64,000 bases of DNA from Lates calcarifer (taxonomy: Eukaryota; Chordata; Actinopteri; Centropomidae). Location: the NCBI RefSeq assembly GCF_001640805.2, contig NC_066837.1:25504467-25568466 (forward strand), read 5' to 3'. The notes under the pieces were generated by a model. It was not told where the DNA came from, ran no database searches, and saw only the letters and a list, made by a program, of their open reading frames with translations. A program made the position numbers and the translations under genes. Numbering within the stretch: position 1 is the stretch's first letter; every line of letters begins with the position of its first letter. Shown piece after piece: positions 13,817-26,196 of this stretch.

Positions 13817-14984
13817 GTCGTGTCAATTTATGTTGACAAGGTTTGCTCCAAATGACACTTGTGCACATGCACACACACACACACACACAGTTCAGTCAGC
13901 ACAAAGTAAAGAAAGCTGGTGGTCTCCAGCATTTCCATGGAGCAACACTGACCCCTACTGAATGCAGCCATTCTCCAAATGAACTGTGTTAGAATCAGTG
14001 TGATACTTCCAGTCACAGCATTTTATACTGAGTCTGTGAAAACTGAGACTCAGGCAATAATAGGTTTTGAAGAACAAAGCATTGATTGCTGCTAGAAATA
14101 GAGACTAATGTAACCGACAGGTTTGGTTGCGAAAAGCAGAGGTGTGATGTACAGCATTTTCATGTGCAAAACTCTTCAGTTTCTCACCTTCTATCTGAAC
14201 AATCCAGCAGAATCACTTTGACAACTGATGCTATATTCTTACAAATCCATCACTCTGACTCCCAAATAATAATTAGAGTAAGTTTTAATGAACAACTACA
14301 GGGACTGTGAATGACTGTCTTTGAAGATTGCTCCCTGCACTCTCCTGTCTTTTCTCTTTTGTTCTCCTCTCTGTTCTCTCACCAAAACTGTTAAAGGCCA
14401 TTTTTATCATGTTTAGTTTCAGTGGTATAAACTTTTAATGACCTCCATCCCCACTCCCTTCAAAAGTAATGATTGTTCAGGAGTGTGAGCCAGTGTATTT
14501 TTCACGCTGCGCTCAAGGAGCGTTGACGACATTTTCAAATGGCAGTTTGGGGATTCAGCAGCAATCTCTCAGCTGATTGAACCTCTAATGCCAGTCTGTT
14601 TTTGATTTGTCGTACCACGTGTGCATGGGCCTGAGTTAGACAGGAAGACAGGTTTGCTAAAATACCAATAAAAATAAATAGTGAATGGGGCCAACCCAGC
14701 TTATAATCCTTCAGTTTTATTGATAGAGACCTGATAATGTTTCAGCTGTTTCATCTTTACCACAAAGATCACAGTGCTTTCCTGATTTCATTGATGCATA
14801 AGGCCCCAACAACTTCCAGTGAGAAAAAGGGGCAGACTCTATATTGCCTGAAAGTCAAAACCTGAAAATCTGAAAGTCTGAAAATCACACAGCTACTCCT
14901 TCTTTATTGCTTCTATAGTGCAAGACAATAAATGAAGGAGACTTAGATAAATATGTACCAGTATTTTTTTCAGCTCACCCCAGT

Positions 14985-15238
14985 CTCAGGTCACATGCAC
15001 TCTTGGCAGGTTTTCTTCAAGGACCTTTATGTATTTGGCAGCATTCATCCTTCCCTCCAGTCCCTCAGTCTCCCCAACCAAGGCCTTTCTTACCTGGTTA
15101 CTCAGTTTGGCTGCACAGTTGACTCTAAGAGGAGCCCTGGTGGTCACAAACTTCTTCCGTGTCAGAGTTGCTGAGGCCATTCCTGTCTCCCTACGATAAA
15201 TTGTGATCACTTTGGTGATCCCCTTACTTTTCACCTAG
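14985..15238 (-). mobile_element. possible Tc1-like transposase fragment
   Basis: On the minus strand the open frame ends with GRMNAAKYIKVLEENLP. This resembles the G(R)MN-x-A-x-Y-x3-L-x2-NL block of Tc1-family transposases. The sequence upstream in the same frame does not match the family in the expected order. It is therefore a rearranged relic at best, and no ends were found. Confidence 0.3.
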
Positions 15239-15716
15239 TGCTATCATCTGGTCTGTTCCAGTTTGTGCACTGCTTTTGTTTGCGACCAAACACCTGTAAA
15301 ACTAATGTTATCTCCATCAGCTTCGATTGTACTTTATGTTCATAGTTAAGTAGTAATTGTTATAGGATAGCATTTAGCTTGGAGCACACACTGGACACTC
15401 TCAAAACTTGTGTTAAAGTTAGTATTATATAGTGTTATTTTTTTTCATCAAAAGATGAGTATTACCATGGAATACCAAATCTGATATTAAAGTGCAGACA
15501 GTACGATACATCTGTTGTATATTTCTTGAAGTTATTATGTAAGAAACTTTTTTTTTTTTTTTTTACCTTTTTAATAAAAATGCTCTTTAATGTATTCATG
15601 CAGAATGTTTGAAGTATATTCTAACCATAAACAGACATCTCAAGGGGGTGGGGGGTTACTGAAAGGAATTAAGAAAAGCAAAAAGAATTTTTTTCCTGGT
15701 TGCTACTATTGAAGGG

Positions 15717-16672
15717 TTAACCCTCTGAAACAAAATAAGTTGATAATGGTCTTAATAATGTATTATTTATCATCAAAAATTATTCTTACGTGTTCTGATT
15801 AATGAAATTCATGGCAGCCATATTGACTGTGTAAACCAATCGAAAGCTGTGTTGTTGAACCGTGCGAAAACAGCTGATCCAATGAGAGTCACAATATGGC
15901 GGATTCCAGATTTACAGACATTACGTACTACGTTTATGCTGTGTCTTTAGCATTTAGAGATCTAGCATTCATTCACACTTCAGAGATAAAACAATTTGCC
16001 AAGATAGTAATCTGAAAGCCGTTCATCAGTCCGTGTGTAGCGCTGTAACGCGCGCAATAAAAATGACGCTCACAAAGGACACGGCAGACCAATGTGCGGG
16101 CCTGCCACGAAAACAACCGAAGGAGCTTTTAGAGATTTTGAATATAGAGGTTTTGGAGATAGTGGAGGCCATATTTCGAATAGTTTTGTGCCGTGGGAGT
16201 GCAGTGTGAGTGTGATGTAGCTCTGCCTGATCCTTGTCAGAAACAATGGAGCAGAATGGCCCAAGTGAAAAAAACAAGTGGAGGCATAGATATAAATGTA
16301 AATATTTCTGCCTGTGTGTGCACTAGAGACTTCTTTTTTTCTTTTATTTGCTACTTGAGACCTTGGGCTACACGAATTTAGACTCCAAATCATTTGCACA
16401 TAGTTATCTTCTGTTGAAAAATGAATAAAATTTACTAAATTTACTAGAAACTACTTCTGTTTTATTTTTTCTTTTGGGTTAATTGGTCTTAGAACTAGTT
16501 ATAATGTCATGTGGCATTATAGAAACTTACATATTCAAATAGCCCAGGTTGTGCTGAAAAAAATGATATTAGTTACTTGCTTGTATCTTACAGTATTGGA
16601 TTTATACAGTTCTTACAGGTCTGACGCACAAGTACATTGACAAAAGTGGCCTAGACTTCAGATAAGGGTTAA
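15717..16672. mobile_element. TTAA-flanked piggyBac-like non-autonomous element
   Basis: The left boundary is TTAACCCTCTGAA (15,717) and the right boundary, reverse-complemented, is TTAACCCTTATCTGAA (16,672). TTAA target duplication plus a terminal CCCT is the signature of piggyBac elements. The roughly 950-bp interior has CCAAT motifs and GC-richer sequence (15,830-16,280), unlike its surroundings, but no intact transposase. The terminal repeats match over only about 8 bp plus an offset block, so the call is moderate. Confidence 0.45.
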
Positions 16673-18179
16673 ATAAGAAATTCATGCTGAAATATGTATA
16701 AAATACTGTAGCTACACATGCACACACTCAATTAGCCCACAAGAAAAGCAGAGGCAGGAGAAGAATTAATTTGACTCTCTGTAAGTGTAAATATATTTAA
16801 AAATCACTAAGTGTTCTGTTAATGCAGACACATAAGTGGCATTTCAGCTTCCTGACAAGGAGACAGAGAATGTAGTTAAACGGAATAATAAAACTGCTGC
16901 CTGATGACAGTGGCGACAGGCGCCACTGTGTTTTGGGAGTGTGGGTGGGTATGTGCCTATAGCTAAACAAGGGGAAATAACAAGTCAAAATTGCACTTTT
17001 CAATGTTCTGGATCCTCACAGTGCTGCTGCTACCATCTTAACATGAGTAATCCTATGCTATGCTGAAAATGTTGCTCCATAGGAAAAGGGTGGACTGATG
17101 TGTTGCAAGTCACTAACAATAAATGCATTGATTAAAATGTTCGGCCCTCCCTCCCCTCACTATGTGTTGAGCAATAATTGGACTGCCAGAGCAATGGTTG
17201 AGATGTGGGTGGAGAAGAAACATGTGGAAGGGGAGATGAGGGGGGAAAGGGGAGGTCAAAGAGGTGAGAGTGAGAAAACAGGTTGTATGAAATAAGGGAG
17301 TTGGAGGATAGGGGGGGTGCACAAATGAAGACAAAGACAGAAAACGAAAGAAATGGCTAAAGATGAAATATAGCGTGGCAACAACATGATGAAAACACTA
17401 CATGAAAAGGGACTTTGAAAAATAGACTCAAAGTTACAAGGGCACCGGTACAGCTAAGTTAAATTAGATTGAATACCAGTAATCATGACAATCACCTTGT
17501 GTACATAAGAAGTTTTCAAAAGCAACATCAGACAGTTATCAGACTTCCAAAGAGCAAAAGTAGTCAATGCCCAAAATGCCAGCAATTGATCAGTGAAACT
17601 ATACAATTATTCATTAAGGAGGAAGACCTGTCGTGACTGTTCAGATGCACAAATACTGTCCATGACAACATAAAGAAACTGCATCAACAAAGAGGAACAA
17701 TGGTCACTCACAAAATTACAGCCTCATGACTGCAGAACTGATCCACAACCTCTCAGACAGATGTATATATTTGAAATAAGAATAAAACTAAGTACTGAGA
17801 AACATAAAAAAAACATATAATATAAAAATTACAATTAATAATAATAATACTAAATGCTAAACAAAGCTGTTTGGTGTTGGATCTGCAGTAATATTGACAC
17901 CTAGCCTTTTGCATGATCTTTATGGTCAAAGAATAATATCACATGACACCTGGTTCAAAGTTTGTATGATAACAATCCAAGGTGGACTGAAACTGTTTTC
18001 TTATTGTTAAGTAATAGTATTCATGGTCCCAGTGCTCCTTCTAAATTACTGCAGTGGTCCAATATTATCTCAGGTAAAGATTACCCAATTAAGGCTGAGT
18101 TATCGACCCTGCAAAACTGGAAACTTGTGGACTCTTAGAACCTCAAAAGATTCACTGTGTATTAGTTGGTTATAGATAA

Positions 18180-18520
18180 TTTGATAAAATGGCTTACTGA
18201 GAAAAAAAAATACCTTGGCTCTTTATGCGCCACTGTGTTCACCAGCTAGTTGCAAAGTTTGTGGGTCTGCTGTTTGGTGCTAGGCAGGTAGTGTACAGTG
18301 GCTTCATCACAGCTTTAAGGTGGGAAATGAGGTTGATGGGAGGAGTGAGACTAAACCTTAATATTAACACATCTGTGTGCAAGAAAGCTAGAACAATGAG
18401 CTGGAAGATGATAAAACACTATGGTACTGAAGGGGACTGAGAGTATCAGTAATATCTCTGTGGGGTTATCACTTGTTGTAAGTAACATAAAGATACTGAA
18501 TAGTGCAGCTTTAAAGGATA
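18180..18520 (+). repeat. dispersed repeat shared with three other sites
   Basis: The order of blocks is TCTGCTGTTTGGTG, then a CAGG-AGTGTA block, then TTTAT or TTCATCAC, then a GAGACT-AAC block. By eye this recurs at about 49,010-49,260 and 63,350-63,600, and more weakly at 35,010-35,290. Two copies end with TGCAGCTTTAAA. It is probably a non-autonomous transposon family. No protein is present. Confidence 0.4.
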
Positions 18521-19780
18521 ATCCTAGCTTTGTTAACAAATCCCATGAAAATACCAAAACCAGCAGCGTGTCAGTCCATCTCTCAATCTTTAGTTCATTC
18601 AGTCCAACTAAAAACATAAATCTTTAAAAACAGGTCACAAATATGCAATTACATTTGGGTTAGGGTTCATCTCCTGAAACCAGCTGGGCATTTTAGTTTT
18701 TATTTTTTATTCAAAGAGAAGTACATAAAGCATTTATGGGGGACTATTTTTAGCTGTGGATTAATACACATTTGGGGCACTATTAGTGGCAGCAGGATTA
18801 TGTGTGAGTCAGTGAGTGTGATGAGTCAAAATAAAGTGTTGATATTCATCATAATGAAGGAACATGTCACTCAGAGCAACAGTGTGGCTCAATCACGTGT
18901 TTTCAATAGTTTCTAGCCAACAAAAGAGCTCAATGGCACAGAAGAGTAAGCTATATCAGACTACTGGATTTGTTTAAAAAAATAAAAAGATAATACCAAG
19001 CCTTATAATGTGTCTGTTTCCTAAATTTTAGAATTAAGTTAAATTTAATTGAAATGTCTCAAAATAATCCTCAGAAGGGGTACTGGGCAAGTTAGTATTC
19101 CTGCAGAGTATTGGTTAGTTTCAGGCTGTCTCTGGGTGTCTGGGAAAATTATTTAAGCTGCCATGTAAAGGCCACTGCGTGAAGGAAACAGGGTGTATAC
19201 TGTACAATATGCAGAGAGGTGTTTGGACAGTTTTAGTGTTTCTTTGCCCCAGGGCCCTCGTAACACATCAACCTGTGCACGTACCCAATGATATCTTAAT
19301 GTTCATACAATTTTCTTAATAGATTTTTTTTACTTAATACTTCATTAGACTGCCCACCATATCCAAGGACAAAATGAAATCACATTGTTACAGAGAGAAA
19401 ACACTGCAGACTCTGAGATTCTGATATTCATTCCAAAGGCCTTGTTAACAAGAATCTGGCCTGACCCTGTGCTACTCTGGTCCATGCCAAAAGGTTCTCT
19501 GTGGAGAGGTGTATTATAAGTCAGACATGTAAGGCACTTAAAATTACTGGTACAATACTCTCTTAGTCAGTATGTGAACAGCGTAGGAATATTTAGGGTT
19601 TAAGGTTTCTTCTTGTATGAAAAGTAGATTTTTCTGTTACTTTGTCCGTCCACTGTAGGTGCACTCACACACACAGCAAGACAGGTTATGTGATTTCAGA
19701 AGCTTTTGCCAGACTTGAAGGACAAACAAGCATCAAACTGTGCGACTGGCAGGGGAAAGAGTCCAGCACAGCTATTATTA

Positions 19781-19781
19781 T

Positions 19782-19813
<32 letters not shown>

Positions 19814-19816
19814 ACA
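19781..19816. repeat. (CA)n microsatellite
   Basis: Nearly perfect CA run, about 30 bp, with one interruption near its right end. Confidence 0.9.
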
Positions 19817-22800
19817 GTGATGAAAGATGTGCATGGCTGTCCATTGACAATAACAGTGTGAACCCCACTGGTATGCTTGACTCTCTTTCTCTCTTTTTCT
19901 CAATACAAACACTTATGTGCAAAGACAGATAGATAAATACAAATAAATTATTGTTTCATGAATAAGTCCCATTGTCAAGTAGGTGCTGTCAATTCTGTTC
20001 TCTGAGAACAGAAGTGCTTATTTGTGTACAGGAAGAATATTCACAATGTCATCTTACCACAAGGAGTTCTCCTGAATGGCACTAAATGTTCCAAGCTAAG
20101 AGTTTCCTCTTAAAATCCATTAAAGAGGCCAGTGAGAGTAACATTTACCAAAGAATGAAGAGAACACCTAAGCTAAAAGAAATCATGTAGCTGACCTCAT
20201 TGCTCCTTGGTCAAGACCTTGCAAACAAGGAAGCTTTTGTGTATCCTATGCCTGGTTGGTCCTTGTGGTGAAAATGAAAGAATACAAGAACTGTTCATGA
20301 AAGTCAACATGACAATAAAGCAATACCCCTATAATCGCTGACAAATCTAAAGGAAACATATGTATATATACATAAATAAGTAAATTTGGGGTCTTCCTAT
20401 TATGATAAAATATTGCAACTTTATCCCCTAAATGTGCACCTTACAGGCCAATATGAATATAATCCTATTTAGACGAGACTTTCCAAAAAACAGAGGATAT
20501 ATAGTCAAACCATTTGGCCTACATCTTAATCCATTTTAACATCAACCTGAAAACTATCAACATCAATTTCAGTGTGCACTCTGAACAACTCAACAATGGG
20601 TGCTGATTTTTTTTTGTAATTGACCAATCACAGCATGTAAAAGACAGCATCATACTTAGCAACAGCATCAACTCCATCTCCTCCAAGTTATGAGTCCTTA
20701 TGAACAATCTCATAAAGCAGAAAGATTAAGTGAGGAGCTCTCTGAGAGCGGTGTTTGTGAATACAGTCTCTGTTCATGGTATTTTATGAGAAACAAAAAA
20801 AAGTAGCGTGGACTTCATAGCCACATTATATTCTTATATACACAATAATAAGAAGGTGAACCTCAAGGACTTAAACCCCCTCTTACAACAAATGGGAATA
20901 AAAGTAAGAACGAAGAACAACATATCAAAGTTCAGCTTCTTCTGCCTGAGCTGCTTTTATGAAATATGAGGGTGTGATGTGTGTTATGAATAAGGCACAC
21001 TACTCTTGCAACGCTTGGCATAAATCTTCCACGGTGCACTCCATAGCCTGTTAAGCACTGAATTTGACATTAGAATGATTTGACACAGAAGAGAAACGAA
21101 GATGTTGCTTTTAAAGTATAGCTATCAATTCAAGTAGTAAGAGCCATTATTTTCCAAGTCCAGTCAGGCACTGTTTAAACTATTGATTGCCCCGTAAATT
21201 AAAAAAAAAAAAAAAAAAAAAACAGTAGTTAAAGCTGGTGGCAATCTGTGTCATATCAGATATTTGAGATAAAAATTGTGCTTTCTTCATCTTCTCATTC
21301 AAAGAAACACTATCCTTTGATATCTTTTGTCTTTTGTTTTCTTTCTTGTCTGCCTGTTTTCTCATTTTACTTTGTCTTTCCCAGCTAATGGAGATGTTAA
21401 CAGTCTCTGTATTGAAAGACAGTGGCTAAAAAACACTAAACAATACTAAGCTGCACACATTACCATTTTGAACATATTAAAAAACAGTAGGAGATTTTGA
21501 AGGGAAAGCCAAAACAAACCCTGATTGTGAATTAAAATACTAGAGGTTTTTGGGGGACTTGACAAGGTAATTTAGGGACTGTGCAAAAATTATTAGGAAG
21601 AATTTAATTTTCCTGAAAAAAGGAAGATAGTCTAACCCTTTTGGGGGGAACAGGAGAGCATCATTTTTATTTTATTTTATAATCTATAATTGTGAGATTT
21701 TTTGCATAAAAATTAGGTCAAATAGGTACATCAAAAAGATGGTTTACATGTCTACCATCATGGTGTGTTTTGCCACATGCAGAGGATATAGGCTTGGGTA
21801 ACAATACAGCAGTGTAGGCCTTCAACACAGAGCTGTTCACTTATATGATGGGAATTTCCTACAAATTCTCTCAATTATATAGGATTAGGATTGGGATTAA
21901 CCTTTATTGTCTGCTATAGGAGAAATATGTCTTAGGCATCCGAGAAACATCGGCATCACATGACAAAATATTGTATTTGTCCATGTCCTCCAGGATGTCA
22001 AAGGTACACATTTTCTGATCTGATGGATGTCAGTACCTTTCAAAACCCTTACAAATCACAGTTGAAAAATATATATATGTTTTATGACATGACAATTCTG
22101 TCATATGGTGGAAGATTAAGCGCAAAAAAGGTCATCATAGTTACAATAATAAGCACATTGTCATTGTAAAGGTTAGGGAACAATCATTGTCACACTTGAA
22201 AAAGAAAGTGACTCACAGTTGGAAATAGGAAATCAGCAGCAGTCATGTTTAAGTCTACTACAGCCATGGGAGGATTTTGTCACTTCAACATAAACATATT
22301 GTTTTTCGTTTTTGTGTGGGGGAACAACTGTTTCTTTCTACCTTCTTCTTACATATTCTGCCCTGTTTGCCATATATACTGTAAATATACTGGGGGAAGG
22401 GGGACGGTATTAAAGTTTTTTAATAAATGATAAGTGAAGATGAGGGTCCAATAAATTATAAATATAAAATAAAAACAATAATAATTCTGGGGAGGAACAT
22501 GCCTTTTTTTTCTTTTCCCTTTTTTTTTTTTATAAAACATAATATTACATTCTGCACCACTCCTTGTCCAAGTAATTTTCTTACAGCCCCCAAGTGGATG
22601 TAATGTTCACCATGACACTAAGGAAGCAGCATGTCGATCAGGGATACTTTAATAAGAGTTGCCAGTTTGTACAAGCTTGTAACAATATTTCTAAGCATTT
22701 CATGACTGCCCAGATCCATTACGTCTTGTATAACATTTTCCAGTATGTTGTTTTTTGTTTGTTTGTTGTGTTTTTTTTAACCAAATCCAATTTAACAGCA

Positions 22801-22939
22801 TGAAGTAGCTTTTGGATATGGCCAAAAGGAAAGCCAAACAGGCCTACCCTTCACACAGAAATACAGTCTCTTGTTCATCACAATGCTGCCACCTAAGGGT
22901 GACTTACTGTTCTCTGAAGGGCAAGACAGTGTGTCTGTA

Positions 22940-23646
22940 CATACGAAAAGTTCATGAAAGCTCATAGGCTGACCATGATGCAGTGGTTGAATTTGACCAA
23001 ATGTTGTTAATTTTTCAACATAGTCTCCACTGTGGTCCACACATTTCTTCCATCGCTGTTGCAGTGCTTGGATTCTTGTGGTACAGAAGCTCTAATCCTG
23101 ATGCTCAAAAAAAGTCCTTAACAGCAGATACGACCTCATCATTGGTCTGATAGTGCTTCCCAACCAAGTGTTTTTTCATGTTGGGGAACATGTTGGCGTT
23201 CTTTGGAGGGGGAGAAGACGTGTGTTTCCACTGCATGGACTGCTGTTTGGTCTCTGGCTTGAAGTGGTGGACCCAACATTCATCTTGGGTGAGGGTGCTT
23301 CAAAAAGTGCCAAGTTCGCCTGCAATATGACCAGCCAGGTGTGCTTTTGATCAGGCATCAAAAGCCATGGCACCCGCCGAGCGGAAACCTTTGTCGGCAT
23401 GAATGTCCTTGGGGGCTAAACCCTTTTTCTGCAGATATTTGATAACATCACGGTGCCAAATTTTATCCATATTCACGAAATGTCTCTAGTACTGCTTTTC
23501 AAAGTCCTGAATTACTTCTTCATTGTGGGTTTATCTGGGAGGAAACAATGCAGTTACCATCAGGAAAGGTTGAATTTAATGCATGCCAAGTTTCATTGTT
23601 GTGGCATAACTCCTTTTTGGTCAACCTATGAACTTTTCAGCCTACC
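22940..23646 (-). mobile_element. mariner relic, internally deleted transposase
   Basis: Both ends carry related inverted termini: GAAAAGTTCATGAAAGCTCA on the left, and CTGAAAAGTTCATAGGTTG on the right (reverse complement). Minus-strand frames give the transposase N-terminus (MDKIWHRDVIKYLQKKGLAP, about 23,470-23,400). They then jump straight to the middle and C-terminal parts: KVSARRVPWLL, a window containing NPNM-like KKHLVGKHYQTNDEVVSA, and RWKKCVDHSGDYVEKL near 23,040. The catalytic middle is partly deleted and there are at least two frameshifts. It is about 0.7 kb against about 1.3 kb for an intact mariner, so it cannot encode active transposase. Confidence 0.8.
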
Positions 23647-23910
23647 CTCGCAGAACAGAAAATGTGACTTAATAAAAGGCTAAACAAAGCAAGAATTAGA
23701 TATAAAATAGCTCTGTGGGTTGTTAATTTTTTTTTTTAAAGCAATTCAACATCTTCGAAAGAAATGCTTCAATCACACTGGTCCAATTAGGGGAAACACT
23801 GAGGGTTCACATGAACTTAATACATATTGTTGCTCATGTTTTAGCTCACTGGTCTAAAATGCACAAACATAAGGTATGTGTTGGCCAACACGTAAAAATA
23901 TTTTTATATA

Positions 23911-24445
23911 TCGTAATTTCCAGACTATAAGCCGCTACTTTTTTCACACACTTTGAACCTTGCGGCTTAAACAATGATTTGGCTAATTTGTAGATTTTTA
24001 TGGGCTAACGGGCTTCATGCCGCCAAAACATTTAGCCTCGTCACATCAGACCAATGAAATTACCAAACAGGTCACAGTGTACCAATGAAACTGTTCATTG
24101 TTAGATCAAACGCACTCACGCTAAATTCTTCAGATCAGTCATTTTGCACACACCCTCATTATGGAAAACACACGCAGAAATGCATATGATGCAGCTTTTA
24201 CGTTAAAGGCAATCGATCTGGCTGTTGAAAAAGGAAATAGAGCTGCTGCACGTAAGTTTGGCATCAATGAATCGATGGTGAGACGTTGGAGACGGCAACG
24301 TGAATGTGTAAATATCTCATGTTACAACATAGACACCTGCGGCTTATAGACAAGTGTGGCCTATGTATGTACACTTTTTTTTCTTTTTAAATTTAGTGAG
24401 TGCGGCTTATATTCAGGTGCACTCAATAGTTCAGAAATTATGCGT
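23911..24445 (+). mobile_element. pogo-like element, shortened
   Basis: Inverted ends, CGTAATTTCCAGACTATAAG on the left and CGCATAATTTCTGAACTATT on the right (reverse complement), are flanked by TA dinucleotides, as in Tc1/mariner/pogo. The plus frame 24,161-24,349 keeps only the transposase N-terminal DNA-binding helix-turn-helix (AFTLKAIDLAVEKGNRAAAR, then INESMVRRWRRQRE). It stops after 62 codons, and the catalytic domain is missing. The interior also has repeated GCGGCTTAT motifs, a typical terminal sub-repeat of this family. Confidence 0.7.
24161..24349 (+). pseudogene. pogo-type transposase N-terminal HTH remnant
   Basis: A 62-codon frame inside the shortened pogo-like element. Residues 1-48 match the Brinker/CENP-B-like helix-turn-helix of fish pogo transposases; residues 49-62 are unrelated read-through. 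The remnant could still bind DNA if expressed, but nothing in the sequence shows expression. Confidence 0.6.
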
Positions 24446-25910
24446 ATATACAGTGCACACTGCACTCAACTGAGAACCAACAGGCTGGTTTCACAATCCC
24501 CCTCACACAGTCACCACTATCTGGTATGCTCACTAAGTAGGTATTTCTCAATTGCTCCTCATAGATAACTTCTCTTGTTATTGGGTTCAAACATCAAAAA
24601 GAAAAGATATCATCTAGAACAGAAGCACTGCTTTAATCCACTCTCTATGTGTGTGTGTGTATATGAGAGAGAGAGAGGGCCTCTACTAGCTTTTTTCACC
24701 TTGAAAATAAGATTAAAATGTTATCAGCTGTACCACCTGCACTGTCCTGCTCTGACTCTAACTGCAGATGCAGCATCAAGCTTAATCCTGAATGTAAGAT
24801 ATGTTAACACACACAGGCTTGGGCAAACAGACTGACTAAAACAGTGCCTAGAGACACTTGTAAAAATGAAACTGTTACTCTAATAGAGTGGTTTTCTTTA
24901 AGAGCACTCCTCTATTCCATTAATACACTGGCAGCCAGACAGGAGGACAAGACATTATCTGAAAATCTGCTGCTGAGGTACTGATATTTGTTCAAAGGTT
25001 GGGTAAAGGCTGACACCAAGTGGTCAATTAAGATACTACAAAATTGTTAAACTTACCAGTGGGATATTTTCTTCTAAAAGAGCTGTGTTTCAATAGTTAC
25101 TTTGCAGTATAAATTCAGTCATCATTGATGATACATCATGTAAGTACTTTCAGTTGTTCAAAAGGTTTTTAGTATGGAAACCACACTCAAGTTACAACAA
25201 AACCACATAAACCATGAATTTAATGAACTTAATTCTTGAAATTGAAATTATGTTTTGTAACCTGCAGTGAACTCTAGAAACATGTAAACTATACCTGTAT
25301 TTAGCAGGTTTTTGAGAATTATGGGCAAGAGAGCTTTAAAGAGCCAAGTTGGGTGTAAATCAGCTCCTCGCCGAGTGTGAAGAATGAGACACATTTATCA
25401 AGCTCCTCTCTCCTACTTACAGTTAAGTGTTCACACAGTTCACAAGAACAGTAATATATTCAGTGCAGGAAAAGGTGATCAGCAGGGTGTTTTTGTTTTT
25501 AGGTTTTGTTTTTATTATTATTATTATTATTTCCCATGTGACTTGCTTATTGGATTGAGGGGGTGAGGTGGGTGGTAAGATCAAATGAAAATCAAATGAA
25601 ATTAGGCCAAAACAACACTATTCAGAATTATTATGCTTTCACTAACATATTATTTATCATGAACAATAATGAACAGGTCTCAGAAGGTGTGTGCTCACCT
25701 ATGCTCCTGTATTTCAGCCATCTGGGATAAATTTCTTTAAGTATTTCTTTAAACAGCATCTTTTTACTTTTGTTACTTAAATCAAAAATTACACATTTAA
25801 CAGTTTAATAAACACAGGACCAGATCCATAGTTATTAAGTGATTTGTGCTCACAGGCATAATGTACTTGATTCAATGAAAGAATATTAGTGTTCACAGAA
25901 TAAATACTCT
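24446..25910. other. non-coding stretch, no gene seen
   Basis: AT-rich sequence between the pogo-like element and the 3' end of the first zinc-finger gene. Short simple repeats include GA at about 24,665-24,680 and ATT at about 25,512-25,530. No exon recognised. Confidence 0.5.
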
Positions 25911-25916
25911 TTTATT
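25911..25916 (-). terminator. candidate poly(A) signal of ZNF-A
   Basis: Minus-strand AATAAA lies about 280 bp beyond the ZNF-A stop codon. It is the first canonical hexamer I saw downstream. A cleavage site was not determined. Confidence 0.4.
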
Positions 25917-26196
25917 GACCAAAAGTAACAATTGACCTATCTCTGTGCAAGATATATTAGTCAATACACTGCTTTTTGTCCTTTAATTACATTAAAACAC
26001 CTTCAGAAGATAGAGATGAACCTCTCTGGAATGCACAGAAGAACATGGGACAATTACATCAAGAGACAAATACACAAGAGGCATTTTTGCAATGCATCAC
26101 AGCAACTGTATTACATTGCAAAAGAAATACTGTAGAATCTTAATCTAGAGGAAACAAACACACCAAATGCGTCATTTTGTTACTGGCTGTCCGTCA

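Larger units (their letters stand above)
10217..15716. other. non-coding stretch, microsatellites and possible regulatory islands
   Basis: No real exon recognised. Long open frames at 10,851-11,620, 12,756-13,122 and 13,325-13,961 run through CT, CA and GT low-complexity sequence and are artefacts of it. Unique AT-rich stretches at 11,815-11,955, 12,490-12,620, 13,180-13,320 and 14,440-14,640 look like candidates for conserved non-coding elements, by inference only. Confidence 0.45.
16673..22939. other. non-coding stretch, no gene seen
   Basis: AT-rich sequence with no supportable exon. It includes a dispersed repeat near 18,180-18,520, a CA microsatellite near 19,781 and a 22-base A run near 21,200. 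Short frames throughout have no recognisable domain. Confidence 0.5.

Noticed and set aside
10851..13961. Several open frames of 60-157 codons on both strands
   Set aside because: They run through CT, CA and GT microsatellites, where open frames arise by composition. No domain, no splice context.
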